Positions 25,401 through 33,791 are shown, counted from the first letter of the stretch. The stretch: DNA of 64,000 nt from CAG-390 sp045531455 (GCA_045531455.1 JAZSEA010000011.1:45918-109917); one strand, 5' to 3'. Notes: generated by a model not told the origin, from the letters alone. Translations and numbers: made by a program.

Positions 25401-26035
25401 TCGGCCACGTAAACCTTTCCGTCATCGACGAATATCAGACCGAAAAGGCGCAGTATGATGAAAAGACCGCGCAGATGGCTGATCTCGAAAAGGCAAAGGC
25501 TGAATTCGAGAAGATAATCAAGGGACTTGAAGCCGAGATGGAAAAGACTTTTGTCGATTCCTTCAATCAGATCAACGAAAACTTCAAGCGCACCTTCTCC
25601 GAGCTCTTCGGCGGCGGATCGGCTGAACTGATCCTGACAGATCCCGATAACGTGCTTGAAAGCGGAATTGAGATCAAGGCGGCGCCTCCCGGTAAGATCA
25701 TCAAGTCGCTGATGCAGCTCTCGGGCGGTGAGCAGGCTTTTGTTGCGATCGCGCTCTTCTTTGCGATCCTGCAGGTCAACCCCACGCCCTTCTGTATTCT
25801 CGATGAGATCGAGGCGGCACTCGACGAGGTCAACGTCGAACGCTTCTCGCAGTACATCCACCGCTACTCGGATGATACTCAGTTCATACTTATCACACAC
25901 CGCCGCGGTACTATGAATGCCGCAGACCGTCTCTACGGCGTAACGATGCCCGAGTCGGGAATCTCGAAGATCCTGACCCTTGACGTGGCGGAAATAGCAA
26001 ACAAAAAAGGAGAACTCTTTGATGGGATTTCTTGA
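22415..26035 (+). CDS. smc: Chromosome segregation ATPase SMC
   Basis: 1206 residues. Walker A GPNGSGKSN lies near residue 32, long coiled coils surround a hinge at about 500-650 (GTIYGPLSSLITVD through GGSLRTSSGIL), and the C-terminal head carries the LSGGEQAFVAIALFF signature and FCILDEIEAALDE Walker B. With ScpA and ScpB (also in this window) it forms condensin. I chose TTG at 22415 because GGAGGT (22404-22409) is 5 bases upstream and the protein then begins YLKQIELHGFKSF as usual. An in-frame ATG at 22385 has no ribosome binding site. Confidence 0.97.
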   Translation: MYLKQIELHGFKSFPDRTRLVFEPGATVIIGPNGSGKSNISDAMRWVLGEISSKSLRGTKMEDIIFGGSDNRKPMSYAEVSVTFDNTEIGSDARLDCPYDEVTVTRRYYRNGDSEYFINKGKVRLRDIYELFLNTGIGRDGYSIIGQGRIADIISRKGDERRGIFEDAAGIAKFRHRKNEAERKLAATEQNMERVQDIISVLGTRIASLERESVKAKRFIEYSEVKRQADVQLWLYDTEGLRNEENESNTELRRIDREIAEADESLATLREQQERLESLAFESKAEAARIASEISSRTRDNYELDARIKVINTNITHTEGSVSIERATAEGLRTSASDEDARVLAKENEAKAIASEVANLSADEAKLNAEASEAEKKADTLDSSIGLAFEELSSAKEEISDIHARLELLGRSDEEDVGRDEAARKNVNDRKRLAAAHEAECEDSERTIADYDAKLAENAELLAEKKQEADSLRSKRDTDRAELTSAEIRIDTLKGKIEALRRMEEHFDGYNNSVKFVMRSYSEGRIDCGTIYGPLSSLITVDSNYVTAIETALGAALQNIVVDEERTARAAISCLKRNNAGRATFFPLTSVRPAPEPTREMKQAASFKGYVGIASELVSADNKFGAIISSMLGRIIVFDNLENATEMAKALRYSVRTVTLDGQQINRDGSFTGGSLRTSSGILTRADEIKRMSAELEVLSKNSEKLRSSLKLTESTLAEMENDIEADESANAMIATLRAVEATRLEKNKETLAADRELLEKFMADLENVAGEKERRAAEVASLEARERELSAKVSELEEFRSDSEEKRHAALKERDKLRAEIMNITVRISELRRDIESCNALAEMSREKARALRIDAVARENAASEAQRRVAELKSELDEAIKTLGAGEEKLTELNARRSAVEEGSLEYEGKLVSLRNSTEERRSRRDKLLADKLRLETNLAQIRAKLDAETKTFWDEYGLTRAEAIAFGYPAITAEERPAVFSLQTEYRNKIRNIGHVNLSVIDEYQTEKAQYDEKTAQMADLEKAKAEFEKIIKGLEAEMEKTFVDSFNQINENFKRTFSELFGGGSAELILTDPDNVLESGIEIKAAPPGKIIKSLMQLSGGEQAFVAIALFFAILQVNPTPFCILDEIEAALDEVNVERFSQYIHRYSDDTQFILITHRRGTMNAADRLYGVTMPESGISKILTLDVAEIANKKGELFDGIS

Positions 26036-26927
26036 TAAATTAAAAGCAGGTCTCGGAAAGACCAAAAACGCCCTTATGGGGCAGATAGATAACGTCCTCA
26101 AGGCATTCGTCAAGATCGACGAGGATGCGCTTGAGGAGCTCGAGGAGGCTCTGATCTGTGCCGACGTCGGAGTTGCGGCAACAGAGGAGATCATCGAAAT
26201 GCTCCGCGAGAGGATAAAGGACGACCGCCTCAAATCGCGCGAGGACACCGAGATCGCGATCCGTGAGATCATCTCGGATATGATCGGAGAGGGCGAGCCC
26301 CTGAAGCTCGATACAACGCCCTCCGTCATCCTCGTCATCGGCGTAAACGGTGCGGGCAAGACCACCTCGATCGGTAAGATCTCGAACAGACTTCGCGCCG
26401 AGGGCAAGAAGGTCGTCGTTGCGGCGGGTGATACCTTCCGTGCGGCGGCTATCGATCAGCTTGCAGAATGGTGTAAGAGATCGGGCGTCGAGCTCGTAAA
26501 GCAGACCGAGGGAAGTGACCCCGCGGCTGTTGTATATGATGCCGCAAACTACGCGAGAAACCGCGGCGCTGACGTTCTCATCGTCGATACCGCAGGAAGA
26601 CTCCATAACAAGAAAAATCTTATGAACGAGCTTGCAAAGATCAACCGTGTTATCGACCGCGAGCTTCCCGGCGCATCGCGCGAGAATCTTCTCGTCCTTG
26701 ATGCCACAACGGGTCAGAACGCTATTCTGCAGGCAAAGGAATTCAAGAACGCCGCAGAGATCACGGGACTCGTCCTCAATAAGCTTGACGGTACTGCAAA
26801 GGGCGGAATCGTCCTCTCTATCCGTAAGGAGCTCGGAATCCCCGTCAAATTCATCGGCGTCGGTGAGAAGATCGACGATATGCAGGAATTCGACGCAAAG
26901 GAATTTGCCGAAGCACTCTTCAATTAA
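26022..26927 (+). CDS. ftsY: Signal recognition particle receptor FtsY
   Basis: 301 residues. A four-helix N domain precedes the G domain with G1 GVNGAGKTT (about 107-115), ATGDTFRAAA-like AAGDTFRAAAIDQL, DTAGR and NKLDGTAKGG. It docks SRP-ribosome complexes at the membrane. The long acidic A domain found in E. coli is absent, as in most Firmicutes. Start overlaps the smc end by 14 bases and has AAAGGAGA upstream. Confidence 0.97.
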   Translation: MGFLDKLKAGLGKTKNALMGQIDNVLKAFVKIDEDALEELEEALICADVGVAATEEIIEMLRERIKDDRLKSREDTEIAIREIISDMIGEGEPLKLDTTPSVILVIGVNGAGKTTSIGKISNRLRAEGKKVVVAAGDTFRAAAIDQLAEWCKRSGVELVKQTEGSDPAAVVYDAANYARNRGADVLIVDTAGRLHNKKNLMNELAKINRVIDRELPGASRENLLVLDATTGQNAILQAKEFKNAAEITGLVLNKLDGTAKGGIVLSIRKELGIPVKFIGVGEKIDDMQEFDAKEFAEALFN

Positions 26928-26936
26928 GGTGACGCT

Positions 26937-27587
26937 ATGAAAATTTGTATAGCATCCGGAAACCGCGGAAAGATCGCAGAGCTGCAGAAGCTCCTCTCCG
27001 AGTATATCACGGATATTGAGATCGAGCTCGTCTCGCTCAAGGACGTCGGTTTTGAAGGCGACATCGTTGAAGACGGCGAGACTTTTGAGGAAAATGCACT
27101 AATCAAGGCGCGTGCGGCGGCTGAGTTTTCGGGCCTTTGCTCGATAGCGGATGACTCGGGACTCATAGTAAATGCGCTCGGCGGTGAACCCGGCGTTTAC
27201 TCCGCAAGATACGCGGGCGAACCCTGTGACGATCAAAAAAATAATGAAAAACTTCTCAAAAACCTCGAGGGAATCGGCGACCGAAGCGCGGCGTTCGTTT
27301 GCACCATCGCGTGCGTCATCCCCGAGGGACAGCCTCTTGCGGGCGAACCCATCATCGGAACGGGATACTGCCCCGGTGAGATCCTCTTCAATCCCAGAGG
27401 CAAGGGCGGCTTCGGATACGATCCCCTCTTCTGGTTCGATCCCTTCGGCAAGACTTTTGCCGAGATGAGCGCGGAAGAGAAGAACGCGATAAGCCACCGC
27501 GGCGCGGGCGTAAAGGCATTTGCCGAAGCCTTCAATAAACGTATCGCGGAAGAAAAAGAAAAACTTTGGAAAAGGTACGGATTATGA
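26937..27587 (+). CDS. rdgB: XTP/dITP diphosphatase (RdgB/HAM1)
   Basis: 216 residues. KICIASGNRGKIAELQKLL, DGETFEENALIKA and ADDSGLIVNALGGEPGVYSARYAG are the family signatures, and FNPRGKGGFGYDPLFW and SHRGAG complete the active site. It hydrolyses non-canonical purine nucleoside triphosphates. It starts 9 bases after ftsY and its stop overlaps the start of yhbY (ATGA). Confidence 0.96.
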   Translation: MKICIASGNRGKIAELQKLLSEYITDIEIELVSLKDVGFEGDIVEDGETFEENALIKARAAAEFSGLCSIADDSGLIVNALGGEPGVYSARYAGEPCDDQKNNEKLLKNLEGIGDRSAAFVCTIACVIPEGQPLAGEPIIGTGYCPGEILFNPRGKGGFGYDPLFWFDPFGKTFAEMSAEEKNAISHRGAGVKAFAEAFNKRIAEEKEKLWKRYGL

Positions 27588-27877
27588 CATTAACTTCTAA
27601 ACAAAGAGCGTATCTCCGCTCTCTCGCAACCTCTGAACCGACCATTATGCAGATCGGTAAGGACGGAATCAGCGAGAATCTTGTAAAAACCGTCTCGGAT
27701 GCTCTCGAGGCACGCGAGCTTATCAAGCTCTCGGTCCTCGATAACTGCGCCTGGACACCCCGTGAGGCGGCTGAGGCACTTGCCGAGGCTACCGATTCCG
27801 CGGTCGTATGCACCGTAGGAAAGAAGCTGGTTCTTTACCGCCCGTCGAAGAAGAATCCGAAGATAGAGCTTCAATGA
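27584..27877 (+). CDS. yhbY: CRS1/YhbY-family RNA-binding protein
   Basis: 97 residues. LTSKQRAYLRSLA, PTIMQIGKDGISENLVKTVSDALEARELIKLSVLDN and KLVLYRPSKKNPKIEL match the single-domain YhbY family (CRM domain), which associates with pre-50S particles. The ATG overlaps the rdgB stop and its own stop overlaps the nadD start, both as ATGA. Confidence 0.95.
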   Translation: MTLTSKQRAYLRSLATSEPTIMQIGKDGISENLVKTVSDALEARELIKLSVLDNCAWTPREAAEALAEATDSAVVCTVGKKLVLYRPSKKNPKIELQ

Positions 27878-28497
27878 ACGCTTATAACGAAAACATCAGG
27901 CGCGTAGGTATCTACGGCGGAACCTTTGCGCCGCCCCATATCGGTCACGTTGAAGCCGCAAAGGCTTTTATGAGACAGATGAGGCTTGACTATCTTTTCG
28001 TCATTCCCGCCGCAATTCCGCCGCATAAGCAGAATGATTTTGTTGCCGATCCTCTCGACCGCCTCAAAATGTGTGAGCTTGCTTTCAGCGGCATCGAGGG
28101 CGTTATCGTCAGCGATCTTGAGCTTCGCCGAGGCGGCGTAAGCTATACGGTCGATACTCTCCGAGAGCTGACGGCACCCGACACGCGCCTCTTCCTCTTC
28201 TGCGGTACCGATATGTTCCTGACACTCGATCAATGGTACCAAGCAGAGGAGATCTTCAAGCTCTGCTATCCCATCTATATCCGCCGCGAAAACGATCCCT
28301 TCATAACGAACAAGATCCTAAAAAAGATCGGCGAATATACCGAAAAATACAACGCCATCGTCCGCCGAGTTGTCACCGAGCCGATCGAGATCTCCTCAAG
28401 CCTCGTCCGCAAGACGATCCGCGAGGGCGGCGATATCTCGAAGATGATAGATCCCAAGGTCGCGGCGTACATCGAAGACCATCACCTGTTCAGATGA
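27874..28497 (+). CDS. nadD: Nicotinate-nucleotide adenylyltransferase NadD
   Basis: 207 residues. VGIYGGTFAPPHIGHVEAA supplies the GGTF..PxHxGH nucleotide-binding motif (about residues 13-28), and EISSSLVRKTI the ISSTxIR-like motif. It adenylates nicotinate mononucleotide in NAD synthesis. Linked by ATGA overlaps to yhbY and yqeK; the yhbY-nadD-yqeK-LCP-rsfS order is conserved in Firmicutes. Confidence 0.97.
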   Translation: MNAYNENIRRVGIYGGTFAPPHIGHVEAAKAFMRQMRLDYLFVIPAAIPPHKQNDFVADPLDRLKMCELAFSGIEGVIVSDLELRRGGVSYTVDTLRELTAPDTRLFLFCGTDMFLTLDQWYQAEEIFKLCYPIYIRRENDPFITNKILKKIGEYTEKYNAIVRRVVTEPIEISSSLVRKTIREGGDISKMIDPKVAAYIEDHHLFR

Positions 28498-29129
28498 TAA
28501 CTCCCGTTCAAATCGAAAAACTGCGCGAAACCGTCGCATCTCTTCTCTCGGAAAAGCGGATGAAGCATGTTCTCGCCGTCGAGGATATGGCATTCCGACT
28601 CGGTCTGCTCTATTTCTTCGGCGATGACGAATCGCTGATCCTTCTGAGAGCCGCCGCGCTTCTTCACGACGTGACCAAAGAGCTTTCGGACGACGAGCAA
28701 CTTGATGTTTTGAGGAAACACAATATTGAGCCGCTTCCCGAGGAGCTTGCCTCGATGCCTACGATCCACGCGCTGACTGCGGCAGTTGTGATCCCCGAGA
28801 GATTTCCCGAATTCGCCGACAGCCGCGTACTCGATGCCGTCCGTTATCATACGACGGGCAGAGAGGGAATGAGCATCTTTGAAAAGATCATCTTCCTTGC
28901 CGATTTTATCGACGAAACGAGAGTTTATCCAAACTGCATCGCTCTGCGCAACGATTTCTTCGCCGCAAAGCCCGAGTGTATGGATCACGGTGAGCGCGTC
29001 CGTCATCTTGACCGCGCCGCACTCCGTTCGATCGACGATACTCTCGCGCATCTTCGCGAAAAGGGCAAAGCGATCCATCCGCTGACTCTCTCGGCACGCG
29101 CCGATCTGAAAGCGAGGCTCGGAGAATGA
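28494..29129 (+). CDS. yqeK: HD-domain hydrolase YqeK
   Basis: 211 residues. The KRMKHVLAVEDMAFRLG start and the HD motif LLHDVTKEL (about residues 59-67), followed by HALTAAVV and ADFIDETR, match YqeK, a symmetrical Ap4A hydrolase in the families studied. The Ap4A activity is carried over from the family. The ATG overlaps the nadD stop; the frame opens further upstream but without a start signal. Confidence 0.93.
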   Translation: MITPVQIEKLRETVASLLSEKRMKHVLAVEDMAFRLGLLYFFGDDESLILLRAAALLHDVTKELSDDEQLDVLRKHNIEPLPEELASMPTIHALTAAVVIPERFPEFADSRVLDAVRYHTTGREGMSIFEKIIFLADFIDETRVYPNCIALRNDFFAAKPECMDHGERVRHLDRAALRSIDDTLAHLREKGKAIHPLTLSARADLKARLGE

Positions 29130-30208
29130 AGCTCGATAAGGTCTACGTAATAGGACTTATAATGCTTTTGTCGCTGACGCTCATCCTGTGCTCCCTGCTT
29201 GCGCTGAAGGCGGCATTATATCGACCGAATGTCGATACGGGCGTCCCGTTTTCGGATAATATTCCGCTCTCTCCATCCCCCGAAATATCCGAGGTCGAGA
29301 TCACGGAAGCGCCCGTGACAGATGCGGAAACAACCCCCGATTACGTCAGGGAAAAGGACAAATATCTTTTCCTTGCCGTCGGAGTTGACAAGGCGTCCGG
29401 CAGAGGAGACGCGATAATGCTCATCTCCTTCGATATCCCGAGCGGTTCGATCGCGGTTATGCAGATCCCCCGCGATACCTATATCGAGTGGGAAGGAAAA
29501 GAGGATAAGATCAATTCGATCGTCCTCGACCGCGACGTTTATACGATGCGCGACATCATCGAGGTGACGCTTTGTGTCAATATTGACTATACCGCGCTTA
29601 TCGACCTCGAAGCACTCGAGGTGATCGTCGATTCTGTCGGCGGCGTTGAGATCAACGTGCCCTTCGATATGAAATACAGCGACCCCTACCAAGACCTCTA
29701 TATCGACCTCAAGGCGGGTCTGCAGGTCCTTGACGGCAAAAGCGCGACCGATTTCATCCGCTTCCGCTCCGATTACGCAGACGGCGATCTCGGACGTGTG
29801 GACGCGCAAAAACAGTTTATGTCCTCTCTCTTCCATAAGGTAATGAATGAGATGAACCTCACTCAGGCTGTGACTCTGGCAAAAGGGATCCTCCCGATGC
29901 TCGAGACCGATGTAACGCTTGACGATGCGGCATATTTCGCAGGCAAATTCTTTTCAGCCAAAGAAAGACATTTGACTATGCTGACGGCACCCGGCTTTCA
30001 ACTTCATAAGACCAACCCCGAGGCGTGGTATTACGTTCTCTCGAGGGACGGCGTGCGTGAAGCGGTAAACACTTATTTTAACGTATATGAAAACGATATA
30101 ACCGATGCGATCTTCGATCCTTCTCTTATACTTTGTAAGGAAGAGGACGACGATTTCCTCCGTATATATAAATACTCTATCCTCCCTCCGAAACCTGTCG
30201 AGGGATAA
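29126..30208 (+). CDS. LytR-CpsA-Psr (LCP) family wall-polymer transferase
   Basis: 360 residues. A single N-terminal membrane segment (about 5-31) precedes an acidic linker. The LCP domain starts near residue 90: YLFLAVGVDKASGRGDAIMLISFD, MQIPRDTYIEW, and later DFIRFRSDYADGDLGRVDAQKQF. Known members attach teichoic acids or other glycopolymers from lipid carriers to peptidoglycan. The C-terminal domain after residue 280 is shorter and less conserved. ATGA overlap with yqeK. Confidence 0.92.
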   Translation: MKLDKVYVIGLIMLLSLTLILCSLLALKAALYRPNVDTGVPFSDNIPLSPSPEISEVEITEAPVTDAETTPDYVREKDKYLFLAVGVDKASGRGDAIMLISFDIPSGSIAVMQIPRDTYIEWEGKEDKINSIVLDRDVYTMRDIIEVTLCVNIDYTALIDLEALEVIVDSVGGVEINVPFDMKYSDPYQDLYIDLKAGLQVLDGKSATDFIRFRSDYADGDLGRVDAQKQFMSSLFHKVMNEMNLTQAVTLAKGILPMLETDVTLDDAAYFAGKFFSAKERHLTMLTAPGFQLHKTNPEAWYYVLSRDGVREAVNTYFNVYENDITDAIFDPSLILCKEEDDDFLRIYKYSILPPKPVEG

Positions 30209-30248
30209 AATCAAAATCAATTTCTTAAATATAGAAAGGAAAACAAAG

Positions 30249-30647
30249 ATGGAAAACACTCAGTTCTCCGTAACCGTTGAAAAGGACGAGCAGGGCTTTG
30301 AAAACTCTCTCTCGCTCGCAAAGGCAATCTATAAGGTTCTCGACCACAAGAACGGCGAAGACCTTGCGGTAATGCGCGTAGGCGATAAGATCGACCTTAC
30401 CGATTACTTCGTGCTTTGCACCGCTCAGTCCAACACTCACGTTAAAGCTCTTACCGACGAGGTAGAGTATCAGCTTGAAAAGATCGGGATCAAGACCGAC
30501 CGCGTTGAAGGCAGAGGCTCGGATAACTCCTGGATGGTAATGGACTACGGCAGAGTTATCGTTCATATCTTCAGCCGCGAGATGCGCGAGTTCTATAACC
30601 TCGATAAGCTCTATTCTGATACCGAAAGAATTACAGTTGAAGACTAA
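30249..30647 (+). CDS. rsfS: Ribosomal silencing factor RsfS
   Basis: 132 residues. KAIYKVLDHKNGEDLAVMRVGDKIDLTDYFVLCTAQSNTHVKAL and SDNSWMVMDYGRVIVHIFSREMREFYNLDKLY are the RsfS core. It binds L14 and prevents subunit joining in starvation. The ATG at 30249 follows AAAGGAAAAC. In Firmicutes it sits beside yqeK and nadD; leuS follows by 21 bases. Confidence 0.96.
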   Translation: MENTQFSVTVEKDEQGFENSLSLAKAIYKVLDHKNGEDLAVMRVGDKIDLTDYFVLCTAQSNTHVKALTDEVEYQLEKIGIKTDRVEGRGSDNSWMVMDYGRVIVHIFSREMREFYNLDKLYSDTERITVED

Positions 30648-30668
30648 TCCTATCAAGGAGAGAATATT

Positions 30669-33083
30669 ATGAGAAACAATTTCAAAGAATTTGAAAAGAA
30701 ATGGCAAGCGCGCTGGGATGAAGAAAAGGCATTCCACGCGGCCGATCCCGGCGAGAAGGGAAGCGAAAAGCCGAAATTCTACGCTCTCGTTGAATTCCCC
30801 TATCCGAGCGGATCGGGTATGCACGTCGGACATATCAAGGCGTATTCCGGCCTTGAGGTCGTCTCGAGAAAGAGAAGAATGGACGGCTACAACGTCCTCT
30901 TCCCGATGGGCTTTGACGCTTTCGGTCTGCCCACCGAGAACACCGCCGTCAAGACGGGAGTTCACCCCAGAATCGTTACCGATAACAATATCGCGAAGTT
31001 CACAAATCAGCTCCGCCGCGTAGGCTTTGCTCTCGACTGGGATCGCGTTGTCGATACCACCGATGAGGATTACTACCGCTGGACTCAGTGGATCTTCCTC
31101 AAAATGTTCGAAAACGGTCTCGCTTTCCGCGATACCGCGCTCGTAAACTATTGCCCCAACTGCAAGGTCGTTCTCTCAAACGAGGACTCGCAGGGCGGTA
31201 AATGCGATATCTGTCATTCGGATATCATCCAGAAGTCGAAGGACGTATGGTACCTCCGTATTACCGAGTACGCCGATAAGCTTCTGAACGGACTCAATGA
31301 TGTTGACTATCTGCCCAATATCAAGCAGCAGCAGGTCAACTGGATCGGTCGTTCCGAAGGTGCGTTCATCAATTTCTCTATCGCGGAGGTTGATGAAAAG
31401 CTTCGCGTTTATACCACAAGACCCGATACCATCTTCGGCGTAACCTTTATGGTTATCGCGCCCGAACATCCTCTTATCGACAAATATTCGGATAAGATCA
31501 AGAATATGGACGCAGTTCTCGCATACCGTGAGGAGTGCGCAAAGAAGACCGAGTTCGAGCGTACACAGCTCGTTAAGGATAAGACCGGCGTTTGCCTCGA
31601 TGGCATCTCGGGTATCAACCCCATCACCGGCAAGAATATCCCGATCTATATTGCGGACTACGTAATGATGGGCTACGGAACCGGCGCAATTATGGCAGTT
31701 CCCGCGCACGACAGCCGCGACTGGGATTTCGCACGCAAATTCGGTATCGACATCATCGAGGTCATCAAGGGCGGCGATATCGAGAAGGAAGCTTATGCGG
31801 GTGACGGCGAAATGGTCAACTCGGGCTTCCTCAACGGAATCTCCGTCAAGGCTGAAGCCATCAAGCGCGCGACCGAGGAGCTCAAGAAGCTCGGTGTCGG
31901 TGAGGGCGGCGTTCAGTACAAGATGAAGGACTGGGCGTTCAACCGTCAGAGATACTGGGGCGAACCCATCCCGATCGTACATTGCCCGCATTGCGGAATG
32001 GTTCCCGTACCCTACGATGAGCTTCCTCTCCGCCTGCCTCCCATGGAGGAATTCGCGCCCGGAGTCGGCGGCGAATCGCCTCTTGCAAGAATCGATGAAT
32101 TCGTAAATTGCACCTGCCCCAAGTGCGGAGCGGCTGCAAAGAGAGAGACCGACACAATGCCCCAGTGGGCAGGCTCGTCCTGGTACTACCTCCGCTACAT
32201 CGATCCGCACAATGAGGAAACTCTCGCGGATCCCGCAAAGCTCGATTACTGGCTCCCCGTTGACTGGTACAACGGAGGTATGGAGCACGTAACCCGCCAT
32301 ATGATCTATTCGAGATTCTGGCATCACTTCCTCTATGACATCGGCGCAGTACCCACCGCAGAGCCCTATGCAAAGAGAACTGCACAGGGACTCATCCTCG
32401 GCGCGGACGGTGAGAAGATGAGTAAATCCCGCGGCAACGGCGTTGACCCCAACGACGTTATCGACACCTACGGCGCAGACGTTCTCCGCACATACGTCCT
32501 CTTTATGGGCGACTACGGCGCAGCAGCTCCCTGGAACGAGAGCAGCGTCCGCGGATGCAAGAGATTCCTTGACAGAGTTGCCGATCTTTGCGATATCGCA
32601 AAGGGCAACGGCGTAACAGCGGCTCTCGAGGTACCCTTCCATAAGACGATCAAGAAGGTCACCGAGGATATCGAGGCTATGAAGTTCAATACCGCTATCG
32701 CGGCTATGATGGAGCTTATCAATAAGATCTACGATTGCGGAAGCCTGACCCGCGACGAGCTGCTTACCTATGCAACCCTCCTTTGCCCCTTCGCTCCTCA
32801 CCTCTGCGAGGAGATCAACGAAGTTCTCGGCGGCAAGGGTCTGCTCTCGCTTGCTAAGTGGCCCGCATACGACGAGTCAAAGACCGTTGACGCATCCATC
32901 GAGGTTGCGGTACAGATCAACGGCAAGGTCCGCGCAACCGTCGTTCTTCCCATCAACTGCCCGAAGGACGAGGCTATCGCACTCGCAAAGGCAGACGAAA
33001 GGATCGCCGCTGCGATCGAGGGCAAGACCGTCATCAAGGAGATCGCAGTTCCCAATAAGATCGTTAATATCGTAGTAAAATAA
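30669..33083 (+). CDS. leuS: Leucyl-tRNA synthetase
   Basis: 804 residues. The class I HIGH motif is MHVGHIKAYS (about residues 48-57) and KMSKS is at EKMSKSRGNG (near 582). A Zn-like CPNCKVVLSNE...CDIC region is near 160-180 and a CP1 editing domain (TTRPDTIFGVTFMVIAPEHP) lies at about 240-390. Length is near normal for the bacterial enzyme. AAGGAG upstream. There is no T-box leader before it, consistent with transcription from the rsfS operon. Confidence 0.98.
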   Translation: MRNNFKEFEKKWQARWDEEKAFHAADPGEKGSEKPKFYALVEFPYPSGSGMHVGHIKAYSGLEVVSRKRRMDGYNVLFPMGFDAFGLPTENTAVKTGVHPRIVTDNNIAKFTNQLRRVGFALDWDRVVDTTDEDYYRWTQWIFLKMFENGLAFRDTALVNYCPNCKVVLSNEDSQGGKCDICHSDIIQKSKDVWYLRITEYADKLLNGLNDVDYLPNIKQQQVNWIGRSEGAFINFSIAEVDEKLRVYTTRPDTIFGVTFMVIAPEHPLIDKYSDKIKNMDAVLAYREECAKKTEFERTQLVKDKTGVCLDGISGINPITGKNIPIYIADYVMMGYGTGAIMAVPAHDSRDWDFARKFGIDIIEVIKGGDIEKEAYAGDGEMVNSGFLNGISVKAEAIKRATEELKKLGVGEGGVQYKMKDWAFNRQRYWGEPIPIVHCPHCGMVPVPYDELPLRLPPMEEFAPGVGGESPLARIDEFVNCTCPKCGAAAKRETDTMPQWAGSSWYYLRYIDPHNEETLADPAKLDYWLPVDWYNGGMEHVTRHMIYSRFWHHFLYDIGAVPTAEPYAKRTAQGLILGADGEKMSKSRGNGVDPNDVIDTYGADVLRTYVLFMGDYGAAAPWNESSVRGCKRFLDRVADLCDIAKGNGVTAALEVPFHKTIKKVTEDIEAMKFNTAIAAMMELINKIYDCGSLTRDELLTYATLLCPFAPHLCEEINEVLGGKGLLSLAKWPAYDESKTVDASIEVAVQINGKVRATVVLPINCPKDEAIALAKADERIAAAIEGKTVIKEIAVPNKIVNIVVK

Positions 33084-33095
33084 GAATTTTATGCT

Positions 33096-33165
33096 CAATT
33101 TGGGGCAAAAATAGAAAAAGAATGTAAGAAAATTTCTAAAATCTATTGACATTTGCCCCAAATTG
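33096..33165. promoter_or_regulatory. Two inverted 14-bp dyad operators around the rpsU promoter
   Basis: CAATTTGGGGCAAA (33096-33109) and its exact reverse complement TTTGCCCCAAATTG (33152-33165) are 56 bases apart centre to centre. Each arm is itself a dyad TTTG-N3-CAAA. The second copy fills the spacer between the -35 and -10 of the rpsU promoter. This looks like a pair of repressor sites; as RNA it would be a 14-bp stem with a 42-base loop without a T-run. Confidence 0.55.
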
Positions 33166-33174
33166 GTGTATAAT
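33146..33174 (+). promoter_or_regulatory. Consensus promoter of rpsU
   Basis: TTGACA (33146-33151), 17-base spacer, TATAAT (33169-33174), 44 bases before the ATG. The spacer is almost fully occupied by the right operator-like arm (33152-33165). Confidence 0.88.
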
Positions 33175-33217
33175 AGTTCCGTTAATTTCTTTGTTAGCGA
33201 GGGGAGGGAAATAAAAA

Positions 33218-33394
33218 ATGGCAGAAGTTAAGCTCAGAGAAGGCGAATCTCTTGATAACGCTCTTCGTCGCTTCAAGAAGCAGTGTGCACGCTCCGGTGT
33301 ACTCGCAGAGCTCCGTAAGAGAGAGCACTATGAAAAGCCCAGCGTAAAGCGCAAGAAGAAGTCTGAAGCAGCAAGAAAGAGAAAGTATAAATAA
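33218..33394 (+). CDS. rpsU: 30S ribosomal protein S21
   Basis: 58 residues, strongly basic. VKLREGESLDNALRRFKKQC and the C-terminal KKKSEAARKRKYK are typical of bS21. GAGGGAAATAAA precedes the ATG at 33218. It is a monocistronic unit between its own promoter and a terminator at 33414. Confidence 0.97.
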   Translation: MAEVKLREGESLDNALRRFKKQCARSGVLAELRKREHYEKPSVKRKKKSEAARKRKYK

Positions 33395-33413
33395 GCTATT
33401 CTCAATGAAAGAT

Positions 33414-33446
33414 ACAGGCATGTCCGTGTGATATGCCTGTTTTTTC
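33414..33446 (+). terminator. Intrinsic terminator of rpsU
   Basis: ACAGGCAT (33414-33421) pairs with ATGCCTGT (33433-33440), followed by TTTTTT. Confidence 0.85.
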
Positions 33447-33478
33447 TTTCCAAATGTTTGAAATATATCCTAAAACCC

Positions 33479-33507
33479 TTGACAATTTAATTTAGTTGTG
33501 ATATACT
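33479..33507 (+). promoter_or_regulatory. Promoter of the small membrane protein pair
   Basis: TTGACA (33479-33484), 17-base spacer, TATACT (33502-33507), 35 bases before the ATG. Confidence 0.83.
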
Positions 33508-33542
33508 TTTATTATCCAAAAAAATCGAAAGAGGTAATTAAA

Positions 33543-33776
33543 ATGGATTCTCTCATCAAAGCAATTGACAATCTTCCTAAGATAGTCAAGCTCATTCTCT
33601 GCATCCCCGCGATCGCAATCGTATGGATGATCTATCGCGTATGCCGCAGCCTTCAGAAGAAGAACATCATCGGCGTAGTTCTCGCTGTAGTTCTTATTTT
33701 CGTAGGTATCCCCTTCATGTGGCTCATCGACCTCGTTTGCATCCTTTTCAAGGGCAACGTTTGGTGGATCGACTAA
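33543..33776 (+). CDS. Small membrane protein, paralogue A
   Basis: 77 residues with two hydrophobic segments (about 15-30 and 41-66) separated by a basic loop (YRVCRSLQKKN). It matches the next gene in layout (NLPKIVKLILCIPAIAIVWMIYRV against ELPLIAKVLLFLPWTGGIVSGVYRI), so the two arose by tandem duplication. The start at 33543 follows GAGGTAATTAAA. No known family recognised. It is read from its own promoter together with paralogue B and the HIT gene. Confidence 0.8.
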   Translation: MDSLIKAIDNLPKIVKLILCIPAIAIVWMIYRVCRSLQKKNIIGVVLAVVLIFVGIPFMWLIDLVCILFKGNVWWID

Positions 33777-33791
33777 TCCAGAGGTAGAAAA

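Noticed and set aside
30648..30668. T-box leader for leuS
   Set aside because: Only 21 bases separate rsfS and leuS, too short for a T-box.
33096..33165. Inverted repeat after leuS as a rho-independent terminator
   Set aside because: The loop would be 42 bases and no T-run follows the second arm; the second arm is inside a promoter.
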